Shown here: positions 25,280-38,737 of the stretch, piece after piece
How the letters are laid out: the number at the start of each line of letters is the position of its first letter
Position numbering within the stretch: the stretch's first letter is position 1
NCBI GenBank assembly: GCA_963814955.1
Contig: CAWFEX010000015.1
Coordinates: 310,001-374,000, forward strand
Direction: 5' to 3'
Origin: DATCJA01 sp963814955
GTDB taxonomy: Bacteria; Acidobacteriota; Vicinamibacteria; Vicinamibacterales; UBA2999
Length of the DNA stretch: 64,000 bases
Notes under the pieces: model-generated
What the model was told of the DNA's origin: nothing
Database searches by the model: none
Seen by the model: the letters and a program-made list of their open reading frames with translations, nothing else
Program-made: the position numbers and the translations under genes

Positions 25280-26074
25280 CTACCCTGGTATCAACGCGAA
25301 ATGCGCCCCAATCGGATCCTGTATCGCGGCATACAGGTATTCGCCATCCTTCCCCTGCATCGCCTTGATCACTTTGCCCCCTTCCTCCTGTACACGGCGT
25401 AGGCTTTCGATCACGTCACCCACCGGCAAGTAGATCATCCAGACAGGGGAAAGACCCGCCTTCACGCCACGCGCATGGCAAACTCCCGCCGCCGGGTTTC
25501 CATCTCCATCGAGCATGTTGTAGTCAGAGTAGCGCTCGCCTGCGTTCTCCATCTCGACGTTCTGCACGGACCACTCAACGACCCGCCGATAGAAGTCCCG
25601 GATTGCGGGGGCGTCAGAAACTGTCAGGTCGAGCCAGCGAATGCGACCCACAGACGCCGCCGTGTCCGACAATGCGGCGCCGTTCGTTTGGATCAGCTCC
25701 GCGCGAACGATTGGGATGATCCCGAACGCTGCCCCATTGGGGTCGAGCAGCACTGCCCATTGACTCTCTCCATCGTTGCCTTTGGCGTGCGTCAGTACGT
25801 TCCCGCCGAGATCGAGCGCACGCTCCGCGCTGACTGCCACGTCGGCGACCTGGATATGAGGCATCCATTGGAGCGGAAGGTGGGCATACTCCGCGCTACG
25901 CGCGCCCACGCCGATGATGGGCGTGCCTCGGTTGTTCATCAGATCCTGTCGCCAGAGCGGATTCTCACCCGTGTTGAGTACACGCGCGTAGAAGTGCAGC
26001 TCTCGCTCGTGCTCGGGGACGGCGATGTCCGCGCTGAGTACGGCGCCGACGCGAGGGACAAAGGTTTCGCTCAT
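25280..26074 (-). CDS. Two-domain VOC family protein
   Basis: About 264 residues starting MSETFVPRVGAVLSADIAVP. Two VOC units: ADIAVPEHERELHFYARVLNTG through LLDPNGAAFGIIPI, and RWLDLTVSDAPAIRDFYRRVVEW through IQDPIGAHFALIPG. The arrangement resembles CFP-30B/27 kDa antigen-type glyoxalase relatives. Enzyme activity unknown. Located 52 bases upstream of the DUF1326 gene and likely co-transcribed. The 190-base spacer 26120-26309 between it and the next upstream gene shows no gene, only GC-rich inverted repeats. Confidence 0.85.
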   Translation of the reverse strand: MSETFVPRVGAVLSADIAVPEHERELHFYARVLNTGENPLWRQDLMNNRGTPIIGVGARSAEYAHLPLQWMPHIQVADVAVSAERALDLGGNVLTHAKGNDGESQWAVLLDPNGAAFGIIPIVRAELIQTNGAALSDTAASVGRIRWLDLTVSDAPAIRDFYRRVVEWSVQNVEMENAGERYSDYNMLDGDGNPAAGVCHARGVKAGLSPVWMIYLPVGDVIESLRRVQEEGGKVIKAMQGKDGEYLYAAIQDPIGAHFALIPG

Positions 26075-26309
26075 GGTTACGTCCTGGCCCACAACGCTGG
26101 TACGCGCGGCAGAAGGCATGCTGCAACGGAGTATCGGAGCCGCGCCTTGATCCGGTTCCTACGATGATGTTTGGTCAGGGCCGCTCGTGTCGCGGTCCAA
26201 CGCATTGCCGCGCCCTTGCGGCACGCGCGAGCCAACGATAACATCGAGCGCGAGGGGCGTGCGTGAGCAAGGCCCGCTGGCGTCAGGTGCAACGGGCGGC
26301 AGCAGACGG

Positions 26310-27293
26310 TTACTCCGTTTTCTTCCTGGCGGCTTCTTCGTCAGCCTTCTTCTTGTCTTCGAGTCGGGCTCCCGCGAGCGTGTTGTACAGCCCGTAGTTC
26401 CCTTCGTGGCAGGCGTGCTCGAAGAGCGGTCCTGTGGTCTTCCGCATGAGCAGCTCCGCGGACCAGGGTCGTGTCCACGTCGACTGATCCTCGACGGTGA
26501 ACCGATAGCGGATCGTGTCGGCGTCCAACCGCGTGAATCGTTCAATCACACGCATGTGTTCGGTCGAGCCTCTCAGCGAGTTCTTTCCGTTGAAGTTCGT
26601 CGTCTCGACGACCAGGGTGTCGCCTTCCCAATGACCGCGAGAGTCACCGATCCACTGCTTGACGGTCGATTGCAGGTGCGGACGTCCGTCGAGCGGAATG
26701 ACGCGAAAGTCATGCGCCATCTCGAACAGGATCATCACGTATCCCGATGCCTGCACGATGTGGTAGTTGCTGTTGTAGCTCTGGGGAAGCATTGGCGGTC
26801 CGGCGCCCGCGAAAATCATGCAGCGGTCATCGAGCTCGTTGCTCTGCGCCGAGTCCCAGCGGCCCACCCGTTTGGCCTGCTCTGCGCGTTGGGCCGCCCT
26901 CGCCTGTCCTTCGGCGGTTAACGGAGGAAGCTTGCCGTCTGCGGGATCGACCACCAGCGATGTACGCAAGTGCGAGGCGTACGGAGCCTGGGCCGTATCC
27001 AACCCGAATTGGGTGAAGTCATAGTGCACGTCGGCGATGGTGCCTGGCTCGGTTTGCGCCGAGTCCTCCGCAGCGAGCCGCCTTTCGAATTCCGCGGCTT
27101 CCTCTTTCGTAAAGAACTCTTTGGTGACGTCCTTGGGCCGCTCGAGCGGCGTGAAGGTGGCGTTCGTCCAGAAGCCCTGCAGGTCGGGCTGGCCGTCAGG
27201 TGTGCGCGGCGGAGTCCACTGCCTTGTCTGCCCGGCCAGGGAAGGTGTTGCAAACAGCACGACGACGATTGACACCAGAAGTCGACGGCTCAT
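26310..27293 (-). CDS. Secreted hypothetical protein of an Acidobacteriota-expanded family
   Basis: About 327 residues. AGGAGG lies 5 bases before ATG 27293, which begins MSRRLLVSIVVVLFATPSLAG, a signal peptide. The following WTPPRTPDGQPDLQGFWTN block, then NYHIVQASGYVMILFEMAHDFRVIPLDGRPH and WIGDSRGHWEGDTLVVETTNFNGK, are the hallmarks of a large secreted family that has many copies in Acidobacteriota genomes. C-terminus is lysine- and glutamate-rich. Function not known. Confidence 0.85.
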   Translation of the reverse strand: MSRRLLVSIVVVLFATPSLAGQTRQWTPPRTPDGQPDLQGFWTNATFTPLERPKDVTKEFFTKEEAAEFERRLAAEDSAQTEPGTIADVHYDFTQFGLDTAQAPYASHLRTSLVVDPADGKLPPLTAEGQARAAQRAEQAKRVGRWDSAQSNELDDRCMIFAGAGPPMLPQSYNSNYHIVQASGYVMILFEMAHDFRVIPLDGRPHLQSTVKQWIGDSRGHWEGDTLVVETTNFNGKNSLRGSTEHMRVIERFTRLDADTIRYRFTVEDQSTWTRPWSAELLMRKTTGPLFEHACHEGNYGLYNTLAGARLEDKKKADEEAARKKTE

Positions 27294-27413
27294 CTGAGCC
27301 TCCTCTTTCAAATCAATCTATCTGTCTGTCGAGGCGACATTAGTGCGTCGATAGGTCGCTGTCAAGGCAGGCACGGACGATCGAAGGCAGCTTGCGCTCC
27401 ACGCCAACCTGGT

Positions 27414-28475
27414 CTACCGGCTGCCGCCAGCCGCTGCGAGCTGCTGCTCCAGCCGCAGCTGCGCGGCACGCGCACAGCCCTGCATCACCTGGAAGTAGCG
27501 CTGGACCCAGTCGGCGCCGATCTCGTACGGATGCGGACCGTTGCCGCGGCCGGCGAGCATCCGGTTCTTATTCACCGCATTGTCGAACTCGGAATGATTC
27601 GACAGCAGCACCGTCGCCCGGGCGGCCGCGGCCTTCTCCGCCATCTTCCGCTGCGAGTCGATGTAGATCTGGAAATTCCTGATGCCGGGGTCCGGCGTGT
27701 TGTTCACGAAGTTGAACGCCGTGCCGCCGGAGTAGGCCACGTTCACGGGCTTGCCTCGGTCGAACACCGTGAAGGTGTAGGACAGCGTCCCCGGCGTGTG
27801 CCCAGGGGTATGCCAGATGGTGACGGCCGTGCCGCCGAGCGCAATCGTCATGCCGTCGGTTGCGACAATGTCCCGCTTCGGAGCCATCGTCTTGAAGCGG
27901 TTGGGGTACATGGCCACCGTCTCCCAGTCGGGGGCGGCCATGACCACGCGCGCCTTGTAGCGCGTCTGCAGCATTTCGGCGCCGCCGATGTGGTCGGCGT
28001 GCGCGTGCGATATCAGGACGTATCTGATGTTCGCGGGATCGAGTCCGAGCTTCCGCAGGCCCCCGACGATCAGCGGCTCGGAGTTGTACGGAAAGATCGT
28101 GTCGATCAGGATGATCCCGTCGCTGGTCGTCAGCGCCCAGGACGAGTGAACGTTGCCTCCGACGAAGTAGAGATTGTCGAAGACCCTGGCGGGCTCTGCA
28201 TTCCACGTCTCGGGCGCAGGGGCCGCGGCGGGATTGGTGACGTAAGGAGGCACGACGTCGGTGGTGTTCTCGCCTCCGCTCTGCGGCAGCAGGCACGTGC
28301 GCACGAGCGTTCCGAGGAACTCGAACCCGGCCGCGTCCTTGGCCGATTGCACCGCGGTCCGGATTTCCGCTTCGTAGTCCCGTTTCACCGAGACCTGCTG
28401 CGCGAACGCCACGGGAACGACGAGTCCCGCAACAACGACGGCCGCTGCCGGACCCTTCACCTTTCGACGTGTCAT
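27414..28475 (-). CDS. MBL-fold metallo-hydrolase, exported (subclass B3 beta-lactamase-like)
   Basis: About 353 residues starting MTRRKVKGPAAAVVVAGLVV (GGGAGG before the ATG), a leader. The metallo-beta-lactamase motif is VLISHAHADHIGGAEML (HxHxDH), with later conserved residues in IWHTPGHTPGTLSYTF and TVLLSNHSEFDN. This motif set resembles subclass B3 enzymes and related periplasmic hydrolases. Residues 40-90 form an extra N-terminal helical part. Zinc-dependent hydrolysis is expected, but beta-lactam activity is not shown by sequence. It is 120 bases downstream of the secreted family gene. Confidence 0.87.
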   Translation of the reverse strand: MTRRKVKGPAAAVVVAGLVVPVAFAQQVSVKRDYEAEIRTAVQSAKDAAGFEFLGTLVRTCLLPQSGGENTTDVVPPYVTNPAAAPAPETWNAEPARVFDNLYFVGGNVHSSWALTTSDGIILIDTIFPYNSEPLIVGGLRKLGLDPANIRYVLISHAHADHIGGAEMLQTRYKARVVMAAPDWETVAMYPNRFKTMAPKRDIVATDGMTIALGGTAVTIWHTPGHTPGTLSYTFTVFDRGKPVNVAYSGGTAFNFVNNTPDPGIRNFQIYIDSQRKMAEKAAAARATVLLSNHSEFDNAVNKNRMLAGRGNGPHPYEIGADWVQRYFQVMQGCARAAQLRLEQQLAAAGGSR

Positions 28476-28503
28476 GGCACCTCCCATATGAACGGCGCGA
28501 ACC

Positions 28504-29280
28504 TCAACTCGCCGGCGTGTCGCCTTTTCGAATCCGCTCGCGCGCGCGCTCGACGTCGCGATGGAACACGAACAGACGGTCCGCGTTCCCCTCGGGATCG
28601 GTGAAGTTGAACTGCCGCCCTTTCGGCAGTCTCACGCGCAGGTTCTTGGCGAGGTAGTCCACCTGGAACGTCTCGAGGTCCAGCAGCGCCGCGCTGAAGG
28701 GATCGTCTTTGTTCTCGGTGTCGTACCGGATGCCCGCGGACGTCGCGACGAGACGGCCGCGGCAGGATCCGACGCCGTGCCGGTGTACGACATCGATCGT
28801 CGAATCCAGGCGGACTTCGCGAAAGCGAAGCGAGATCTCGCGGCGGCCCGGTGTGACCTCGATCGGCATGGCGATGCCGTCGTACCCCTGCGCCGACACG
28901 TTCAACTGGTGGGTCCCGGGGGTGATGTTCTCCGCAGTGATCGGCGCCGTGCCGACGAACTCGCGATCGATGAAGACCTGCGCGCCGGGCACGTCGGCCT
29001 CGATCTGAAGGACGGCCGCCTCGCCCGACGGCTCCGCACCGGGCGCCGGCAACGGCGTCTCCGAAGGCCCGGGCTGCACCTCCTTCACGATAGCGTCGGC
29101 CTCGGGAGCGCTCGACGATGACCGCGGTGAAGTCGCCGGCGAAAGCGAGGCAGGCGCGGGTGCGCGCCGCTCGACCACGGCCTCGGGCGGCTGGTCAGGT
29201 GATGAGAAGACCGCGACGAGGATGAGTGCCGCCGTACAAACGCCGACAGCGGTGGCGATCAGCGGGACGCGTCGATTCAC
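28504..29280 (-). CDS. PEGA-domain membrane-anchored protein
   Basis: A 258-residue protein with an N-terminal transmembrane segment (about residues 6-26) and a proline/serine/alanine-rich linker (30-85). The PEGA domain follows at about 90-155: LQIEADVPGAQVFIDREFVG, ENITPGTHQLNVSAQGYDG, EISLRFREV. A C-terminal domain (160-258) of unknown type contains RHGVGSCRGRLVATSAGIRYD. PEGA domains are S-layer-like beta modules, so an extracytoplasmic role is likely. Next upstream, on the same strand, is the rpoC terminator. Confidence 0.82.
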   Translation of the reverse strand: MNRRVPLIATAVGVCTAALILVAVFSSPDQPPEAVVERRAPAPASLSPATSPRSSSSAPEADAIVKEVQPGPSETPLPAPGAEPSGEAAVLQIEADVPGAQVFIDREFVGTAPITAENITPGTHQLNVSAQGYDGIAMPIEVTPGRREISLRFREVRLDSTIDVVHRHGVGSCRGRLVATSAGIRYDTENKDDPFSAALLDLETFQVDYLAKNLRVRLPKGRQFNFTDPEGNADRLFVFHRDVERARERIRKGDTPAS

Positions 29281-29345
29281 GCGGAAATACTAGCGCAGGT
29301 GGCGGGACAGGCGACCAGAGGCCTGAAGGCCTCCGGTTATTGCGG

Positions 29346-29406
29346 GTCCGGCTGAAGCCGGACACTACGTACGAAACACACGGGTCCGGCCAAAGCCGGA
29401 CACTAC
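29346..29406 (-). repeat. Two family A GTAG-headed palindromes in tandem
   Basis: Copies at 29346-29368 and 29384-29406. On the minus strand both begin GTAGTGTCCGGCTT and continue to the paired arm AGCCGGAC or near variant. They sit immediately downstream of the rpoC terminator on the minus strand. Confidence 0.8.
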
Positions 29407-29410
29407 GTAC

Positions 29411-29451
29411 AAAAAAAATGGAGGCACAGAGATTTGACCCTCCGTGCCTCC
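29411..29451 (-). terminator. Rho-independent terminator of the rpoBC operon
   Basis: On the minus strand a 12-base stem (GGAGGCACGGAG pairing with CTCTGTGCCTCC, one G-U pair), with loop GGTCAAAT, is followed by A and eight T. It lies about 43 bases beyond the rpoC stop codon, in the direction of transcription. Confidence 0.88.
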
Positions 29452-29493
29452 GTGTCGCGCTCCGTGGCCTCTGGGAGCCACAGGTTGCGACGG

Positions 29494-33726
<4,233 letters not shown>

Positions 33727-33737
33727 ATCCTGTCCCG

Positions 33738-33842
33738 GGCCAACCTGACGGTCGGCCCTCGTTTACCTTTCGACCGGGTCGACCTGAAGGTCGACCCCTA
33801 CATTTACTTTTCGCCCAGGCCGACCTGAAGGTCGGCCCCCAC
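33738..33842 (-). repeat. Three tandem family B palindromes between rpoB and rpoC
   Basis: Copies at 33738-33762, 33777-33801 and 33818-33842. On the minus strand each is GTAG (or GTGG, or degenerate) followed by a stem such as GGCCGACC/GGTCGGCC closed by TTCA. They lie inside the transcribed rpoB-rpoC spacer. Confidence 0.75.
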
Positions 33843-33844
33843 GT

Positions 33845-36800
33845 TTACACAGGTTCCAGTACCGGTTCGTCCTGCGCCGGCAGTGCTTCCACTGGCGGCC
33901 GCTTCCTGGTGGATATCAGCTCCACATCCAGGCACAGCGACTGCAGCTCGCGAATGAGCACGTTGAAAGACTCAGGCAGCCCCGGCGTGAACGAGGCGTC
34001 GCCTTTGACGATCGCCTCGTAAATCTTGGCGCGGCCGGTCACGTCGTCGGACTTCGCAGTGAGCAACTCCTGAAGGATGTGCGCCGATCCATACGCTTCG
34101 AGCGCCCACACCTCCATTTCGCCGAACCGCTGCCCCCCGAACTGCGCCTTGCCGCCGAGCGGCTGCTGCGTGATGAGCGAGTAGGGCCCGATCGACCGTG
34201 CGTGAATCTTGTCGTCGACCAGGTGCGAGAGTTTCAGCATGTAGATGTAGCCGACGGTGACGTCGTTTTCGAAGTCCATCCCCGTCATGCCGTCGTACAG
34301 CTTCGTCTTGCCGCCTTTCGGCATCCCTGCCTGCTCCAGCCAGCTCTTGATCTCGTTCTCGGTGGCGCCGTCGAACACGGGAGTCGCGAAGTAGAGACCC
34401 AGCGCGTGCGCGGCCCAGCCGAGGTGCGTCTCCAGAATCTGGCCGACGTTCATACGTGACGGCACGCCAAGCGGATTGAGCACAATCTCAACGGGCGTTC
34501 CATCGGGGAGATACGGCATGTCCTCTTCAGGAAGGATGCGCGCGATGACGCCCTTGTTGCCGTGGCGGCCGGCCATCTTGTCGCCGACCGACAGCTTGCG
34601 TTTCATCGCCACGTACACCTTGACCAGCTTGATCACACCGGGCGGCAGCTCGTCGCCGCGCCGGATCTTCTCCTTCTTCTCCTCGAAGAGCTGCCGGATC
34701 ACCTCGACCTGCCGCTCGGTCCGCTCCTCGAGCAGCCGCAGATCGCCCTCGAGCCGCGGATCATCGCTCTGAATCTTCAGGCGAACCAGCTGCTCGTACG
34801 GAACCGACTGCATCACGTCCGGTGTGAGCACCGTGCCCTTCTTGAGGAGCCGCTCGCGACCGTACTCGTCGAACGCGTCGGCACGAAGCGTCTGGTTGTT
34901 CAGCATCTGCAGGACGCGCTTCTTCACCTCGTCGTGCAGAATGCGGATCTCGTCCGCCTGGTTCTTCTCCATCATCTCGAGCTCTTCGGCTTCAATCGCC
35001 TTCGCTCGATCGTCCTTTTCGATTCCCTTCCTGGAGAAGATCTTCACGCCGACGATGATCCCTTCGATGCCAGGCGGGCAGATGAGCGACGCGTCGCGGA
35101 CATCGCCAGCCTTTTCACCGAAGATGGCGCGGAGCAGCTTTTCCTCGGGCGTCAGCTGCGTCTCGCCCTTTGGCGTGACCTTGCCGACGAGAATGTCGCC
35201 CGGCTTGACGTAGGCGCCGATCCTGATGATGCCGCTGTCGTCCAGGTCGCGCAGGTACGTTTCCGACACGTTCGGAATGTCCCGGGTGATTTCCTCGGGA
35301 CCGAGCTTCGTGTCGCGCGCCTCGATTTCGAACTCCTCGATGTGAATGGAGGTGTAGTAGTCCTCCTTCACCATCTTTTCGGAGACGAGGATCGCGTCCT
35401 CGAAGTTGTAGCCGCGCCACGGCATGAATGCGACGAGGACGTTGCGGCCGAGCGCCAGCTCGCCAAGCTCGGTACACGGACCGTCCGCCAGCACCTGTCC
35501 CTTCTGAACCCGCTGTCCGACGCGGACAATCGGCTTCTGGTTGATGCAGGTGTTCTGATTCGAGCGCTTGAACTTCGTCATCGGGTAGATGTCGGCGCCC
35601 ATTTCCTTGCTCAGGTCGTCGACTTCGCCCTGGCCTTCGACGCGCACCACGATGCGCTGGCTGTCGACATAGTCGACGGTGCCCGTGCGGCGAGCGACGA
35701 CCACCGCGCCGGAGTCGCGCGCGGTGATGTATTCCATGCCCGTCCCCACGTACGGCGCACGCGCCCGCAGCAACGGCACGGCCTGGCGCTGCATGTTCGA
35801 TCCCATCAGCGCGCGATTCGCGTCGTCGTTTTCGAGGAAGGGGACGAGAGACGCGGCGACCGAGACCAGCTGCTTCGGCGACACGTCGATGAAGTCGACT
35901 TCCTCGCGCCGCGACAGGATGAAGTTCCCCTGCTTCCTGGCGTTCACGCGATCCGCAACAACGTAGCCGCGGTCGTCGAGCTCGACGTTCGCCTGCGCAA
36001 TGATGTACTGGTCCTCTTCCCACGCCGACAGATAGAAGGAATACGGCTCGAATTCGACGCCCTTCTTCTTCGATCGTCCGTCCGCGCCAACTAGATCGTC
36101 CGCCTCGACGACGTCGCCCACCTTGTATTTCGGGTTGCCGCCGGCATTGGTCACGATCACGTAGTCGATGACGTGGCCGTCCTTGACCTTGCGATACGGC
36201 GACTCGATGAACCCGAACTCGTTGATGCGCGCGTAGCAGCTGAGCGACGAGATCAAGCCGATGTTCGGTCCTTCCGGCGTTTCAATCGGACAGATGCGCC
36301 CGTAGTGCGTCGGATGGACGTCGCGCACCTCGAATCCCGCGCGCTCGCGCGAGAGACCGCCGGGGCCGAGCGCCGACAGCCGCCGTTTGTGAGTGATCTC
36401 GGACAGCGGGTTCGTCTGATCCATGAACTGCGACAACTGAGACGACCCGAAGAACTCGCGAATCGCGGCCATCACCGGCTTCGCGTTGATCAGGTCGTGC
36501 GGCATGGCCGTGGCCATTTCCTGGTACACGGACATCTTTTCCTTGATCGCGCGCTCCATCCGGACCAGGCCGATGCGGAACTGGTTCTCCAGCAGTTCGC
36601 CGACCGAACGGACGCGGCGATTGCCCAGGTGGTCGATGTCGTCGACGTTCTGCGGATTTCTCCTCAGCTTGAGCAGGTACTTCAGCACTTCGTAGAAGTC
36701 CTGCGGATGCAGAATCTTTTCATCGAGCGGCGTTTTCAGCCCCAGTTTGGTGTTCAGCTTGAGCCGGCCGACACGCGAGAAGTCGTACTTCTGCGGATTG

Positions 36801-38149
36801 AAGAACATGTTCTCGAAGAGCGATCGGGAGCTCTCGAGCGTCGGCGGATCGCCGGGACGGAGGCGGCGATAGATCTCGATCAGCGCTTCTTCGTGCGTCC
36901 GGATCGGATCCTTCTTCAGCGTCTGGCTGATGATCGGGCCCACTTCGTCGCGCTCGGGGAAGAACACCTCGATCTTGTCGACCTTCTTCTCCTGCGCCAT
37001 GGAGATGACGCGCGGCGTCAGCTCTTCGTTCGCTTCGAGGATCACCTCACCGGTTTCGGGGTCGACAATGTCGGTGGCGGCAAACGCGCCCTCGAGCGCC
37101 TCGTCCGAGACGGGGATCGTCTCGACGCCGGCTTTTCGAAGTGCCGCAACCGCATTGGCGGTGATCTTCTTGCCGTTCTGGACGGAGAAATCACCCGCCT
37201 TCACGTCTGCGGCGGCGCGCTGCCCGACGAGCGTGTCGTTCACCGCCCAGGCAAGCGACTGGCCCTGGTTCAGGAAGATGCGGTCGACCGAGTAGAACGT
37301 CCGGATGATCTCGTCGGCGCCACGCAGGCCGAGCGCGCGGAGGAACACGGTGGCGAGGAACTTCCGCTTCCGGTCGATGCGCACGTACAGCAGGTTCTTC
37401 TGGTCGTACTCGAACTCCACCCATGAACCGCGGTACGGGATGATCTGCGCCACGTACAGCGTTTTGTCCTCGGAGTGGAAGAACGCGCCCGGCGACCGGT
37501 GGAGCTGCGACACGATGACGCGTTCGGTGCCGTTGATGATGAACGTCCCGTTGTCCGTCATCAGCGGGATGTCGCCGAAATAGACTTCCTGTTCCTTGAT
37601 GTCGCGAATCGTCTTGACGCCGCTGTCCGGATCCTTGTTCCAGACGACGAGCCGGATGGTGACCTTCAGCGGTACGGCGTAGGTCATGCCCCGTTCCTGG
37701 CATTCGTCGACGTCGTACTTCAGCTTCATCCCGACGGTGTGGCCGCAGATGTCGCACACGTCTCCGCGTGCCTGGTTCGCCTTGCCGCACCGCGGGCAGA
37801 GCACTTCATGATCGCCGTAGGGGTCGGCCACCAGCGTCGCGCCGCAGTTGCTGCAGGGCTTCCGCAGGTGGTGGAGTCCGGACAGCTTGCCGCACTTGCA
37901 CTCCCAGTTGCCGATCGAATACTCGATGAACTCGAGAGATGAATTCTCGCGAAAATCGCTGATCGGAAACACCGACTTGAACACCGACTGCAGACCGGCA
38001 TCCTCGCGCTCCGAGGGGAGTCGGTTCATCTGCAGGAAACGCTCGTAGGATTTCCGCTGGATCTCGATCAGATTCGGAATCGGAACCGTGGTCTTGATCT
38101 TCGAGAAGTCCTTGCGTTCGCGATAAACGTTCTTAGGAAGGCTGTACAT
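33845..38149 (-). CDS. rpoB: RNA polymerase beta subunit, with an N-terminal cysteine-rich insert
   Basis: A 1434-residue RpoB, longer than the usual ~1340. The rifampicin region is intact and looks wild type: SSQLSQFMDQTNPLSEITHK, RRLSALGPGGLSRERAGFEV. Active-site and C-terminal stretches (GDKMAGRHGNKGVIARILP, GGKAQFGGQRFGEMEVWALE) are normal. Residues about 81-142 are an insert, with C84, C86, C99, C102, C118, C121, C132 and C135 arranged as paired CxC and CxxC motifs, lying between the FPISDF..EYSIG and YDVDECQERGMTYAVPLKV blocks of the usual protein. It probably binds two zinc ions. Core enzyme of transcription. Confidence 0.98.
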   Translation of the reverse strand: MYSLPKNVYRERKDFSKIKTTVPIPNLIEIQRKSYERFLQMNRLPSEREDAGLQSVFKSVFPISDFRENSSLEFIEYSIGNWECKCGKLSGLHHLRKPCSNCGATLVADPYGDHEVLCPRCGKANQARGDVCDICGHTVGMKLKYDVDECQERGMTYAVPLKVTIRLVVWNKDPDSGVKTIRDIKEQEVYFGDIPLMTDNGTFIINGTERVIVSQLHRSPGAFFHSEDKTLYVAQIIPYRGSWVEFEYDQKNLLYVRIDRKRKFLATVFLRALGLRGADEIIRTFYSVDRIFLNQGQSLAWAVNDTLVGQRAAADVKAGDFSVQNGKKITANAVAALRKAGVETIPVSDEALEGAFAATDIVDPETGEVILEANEELTPRVISMAQEKKVDKIEVFFPERDEVGPIISQTLKKDPIRTHEEALIEIYRRLRPGDPPTLESSRSLFENMFFNPQKYDFSRVGRLKLNTKLGLKTPLDEKILHPQDFYEVLKYLLKLRRNPQNVDDIDHLGNRRVRSVGELLENQFRIGLVRMERAIKEKMSVYQEMATAMPHDLINAKPVMAAIREFFGSSQLSQFMDQTNPLSEITHKRRLSALGPGGLSRERAGFEVRDVHPTHYGRICPIETPEGPNIGLISSLSCYARINEFGFIESPYRKVKDGHVIDYVIVTNAGGNPKYKVGDVVEADDLVGADGRSKKKGVEFEPYSFYLSAWEEDQYIIAQANVELDDRGYVVADRVNARKQGNFILSRREEVDFIDVSPKQLVSVAASLVPFLENDDANRALMGSNMQRQAVPLLRARAPYVGTGMEYITARDSGAVVVARRTGTVDYVDSQRIVVRVEGQGEVDDLSKEMGADIYPMTKFKRSNQNTCINQKPIVRVGQRVQKGQVLADGPCTELGELALGRNVLVAFMPWRGYNFEDAILVSEKMVKEDYYTSIHIEEFEIEARDTKLGPEEITRDIPNVSETYLRDLDDSGIIRIGAYVKPGDILVGKVTPKGETQLTPEEKLLRAIFGEKAGDVRDASLICPPGIEGIIVGVKIFSRKGIEKDDRAKAIEAEELEMMEKNQADEIRILHDEVKKRVLQMLNNQTLRADAFDEYGRERLLKKGTVLTPDVMQSVPYEQLVRLKIQSDDPRLEGDLRLLEERTERQVEVIRQLFEEKKEKIRRGDELPPGVIKLVKVYVAMKRKLSVGDKMAGRHGNKGVIARILPEEDMPYLPDGTPVEIVLNPLGVPSRMNVGQILETHLGWAAHALGLYFATPVFDGATENEIKSWLEQAGMPKGGKTKLYDGMTGMDFENDVTVGYIYMLKLSHLVDDKIHARSIGPYSLITQQPLGGKAQFGGQRFGEMEVWALEAYGSAHILQELLTAKSDDVTGRAKIYEAIVKGDASFTPGLPESFNVLIRELQSLCLDVELISTRKRPPVEALPAQDEPVLEPV

Positions 38150-38190
38150 CTGTGGTTGACCCTCGCGGATCGAAATTACGGAAAAATGCC

Positions 38191-38219
38191 GGCGGGTTCG
38201 CCTGAAGCGGGACCCGCCC
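38191..38219. repeat. Imperfect palindrome upstream of rpoB
   Basis: GGCGGGT and ACCCGCC arms around a TGAA-containing centre, followed by CTATATAC rather than CTAC. It lies in the 145-base rplL-rpoB spacer and resembles the GTAG-headed families with a mutated head. Confidence 0.55.
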
Positions 38220-38294
38220 TATATACAGTCGAGCGTACGTGGTGCCGAGTGTCGCCGCGAATCGCAATTCGTTGAGCGGCGGAACCCGGCGGAT

Positions 38295-38693
38295 TTACTT
38301 GATCTCGACCTTGGCGCCGACGTCTTCGAACTTCTTCTTGATCGCCGCGGCCTCGTCCTTGTTCACGCCTTCCTTCAGCGGCTTTGGAGCGCTTTCGACA
38401 AGGTCTTTCGCTTCCTTCAATCCAAGGCTGGTGACCTCGCGCACTGCCTTGATGACCTTGATCTTGTCGCTGCCCACCTCGGTGAGGTTGACGTTGAACT
38501 CGGTCTTCTCCTCGGCCGGCGCTGCCGCACCGCCGCCCGCGCCCGGCATCGCCATGCCCGGCATCGCCATCGGCATGGCTGCCGCGGCCGAGACGCCGAG
38601 CTCCGATTCGAGCGCCTTGACGAGCTGCGAGAGCTCGAGGACCGTGATCCCTTTGATGTAGTCAATCACTTGCTGCTGGTTCAGTTCGGCCAT
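38295..38693 (-). CDS. rplL: Ribosomal protein L7/L12
   Basis: A 132-residue L7/L12. ATG 38693 is chosen because GGAG lies 9 bases upstream; a GTG at 38708 adds five residues. The N-terminal dimerisation part (VIDYIKGITVLELSQLVKALE) and the C-terminal domain (EFNVNLTEVGSDKIKVIKAVREVT...KEGVNKDEAAAIKKKFEDVGAKVEIK) are standard. The hinge is an unusual Met/Pro/Gly/Ala string with two MPG repeats. It forms the ribosomal stalk that recruits elongation factors. Confidence 0.97.
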   Translation of the reverse strand: MAELNQQQVIDYIKGITVLELSQLVKALESELGVSAAAAMPMAMPGMAMPGAGGGAAAPAEEKTEFNVNLTEVGSDKIKVIKAVREVTSLGLKEAKDLVESAPKPLKEGVNKDEAAAIKKKFEDVGAKVEIK

Positions 38694-38737
38694 TTGCTGA
38701 TTCTCCACGGGCCAACCGAGGTCGACCCCTGCATTGC

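Noticed and set aside
26120..26309. A small gene in the 190-base spacer
   Set aside because: Short open frames are GC-bias shadows without Shine-Dalgarno or protein-like composition. Only inverted repeats and a GTTGGAC box are visible.
34562..36094. Plus-strand open frame of 510 codons opposite rpoB
   Set aside because: A mirror of rpoB codon usage; no independent support.
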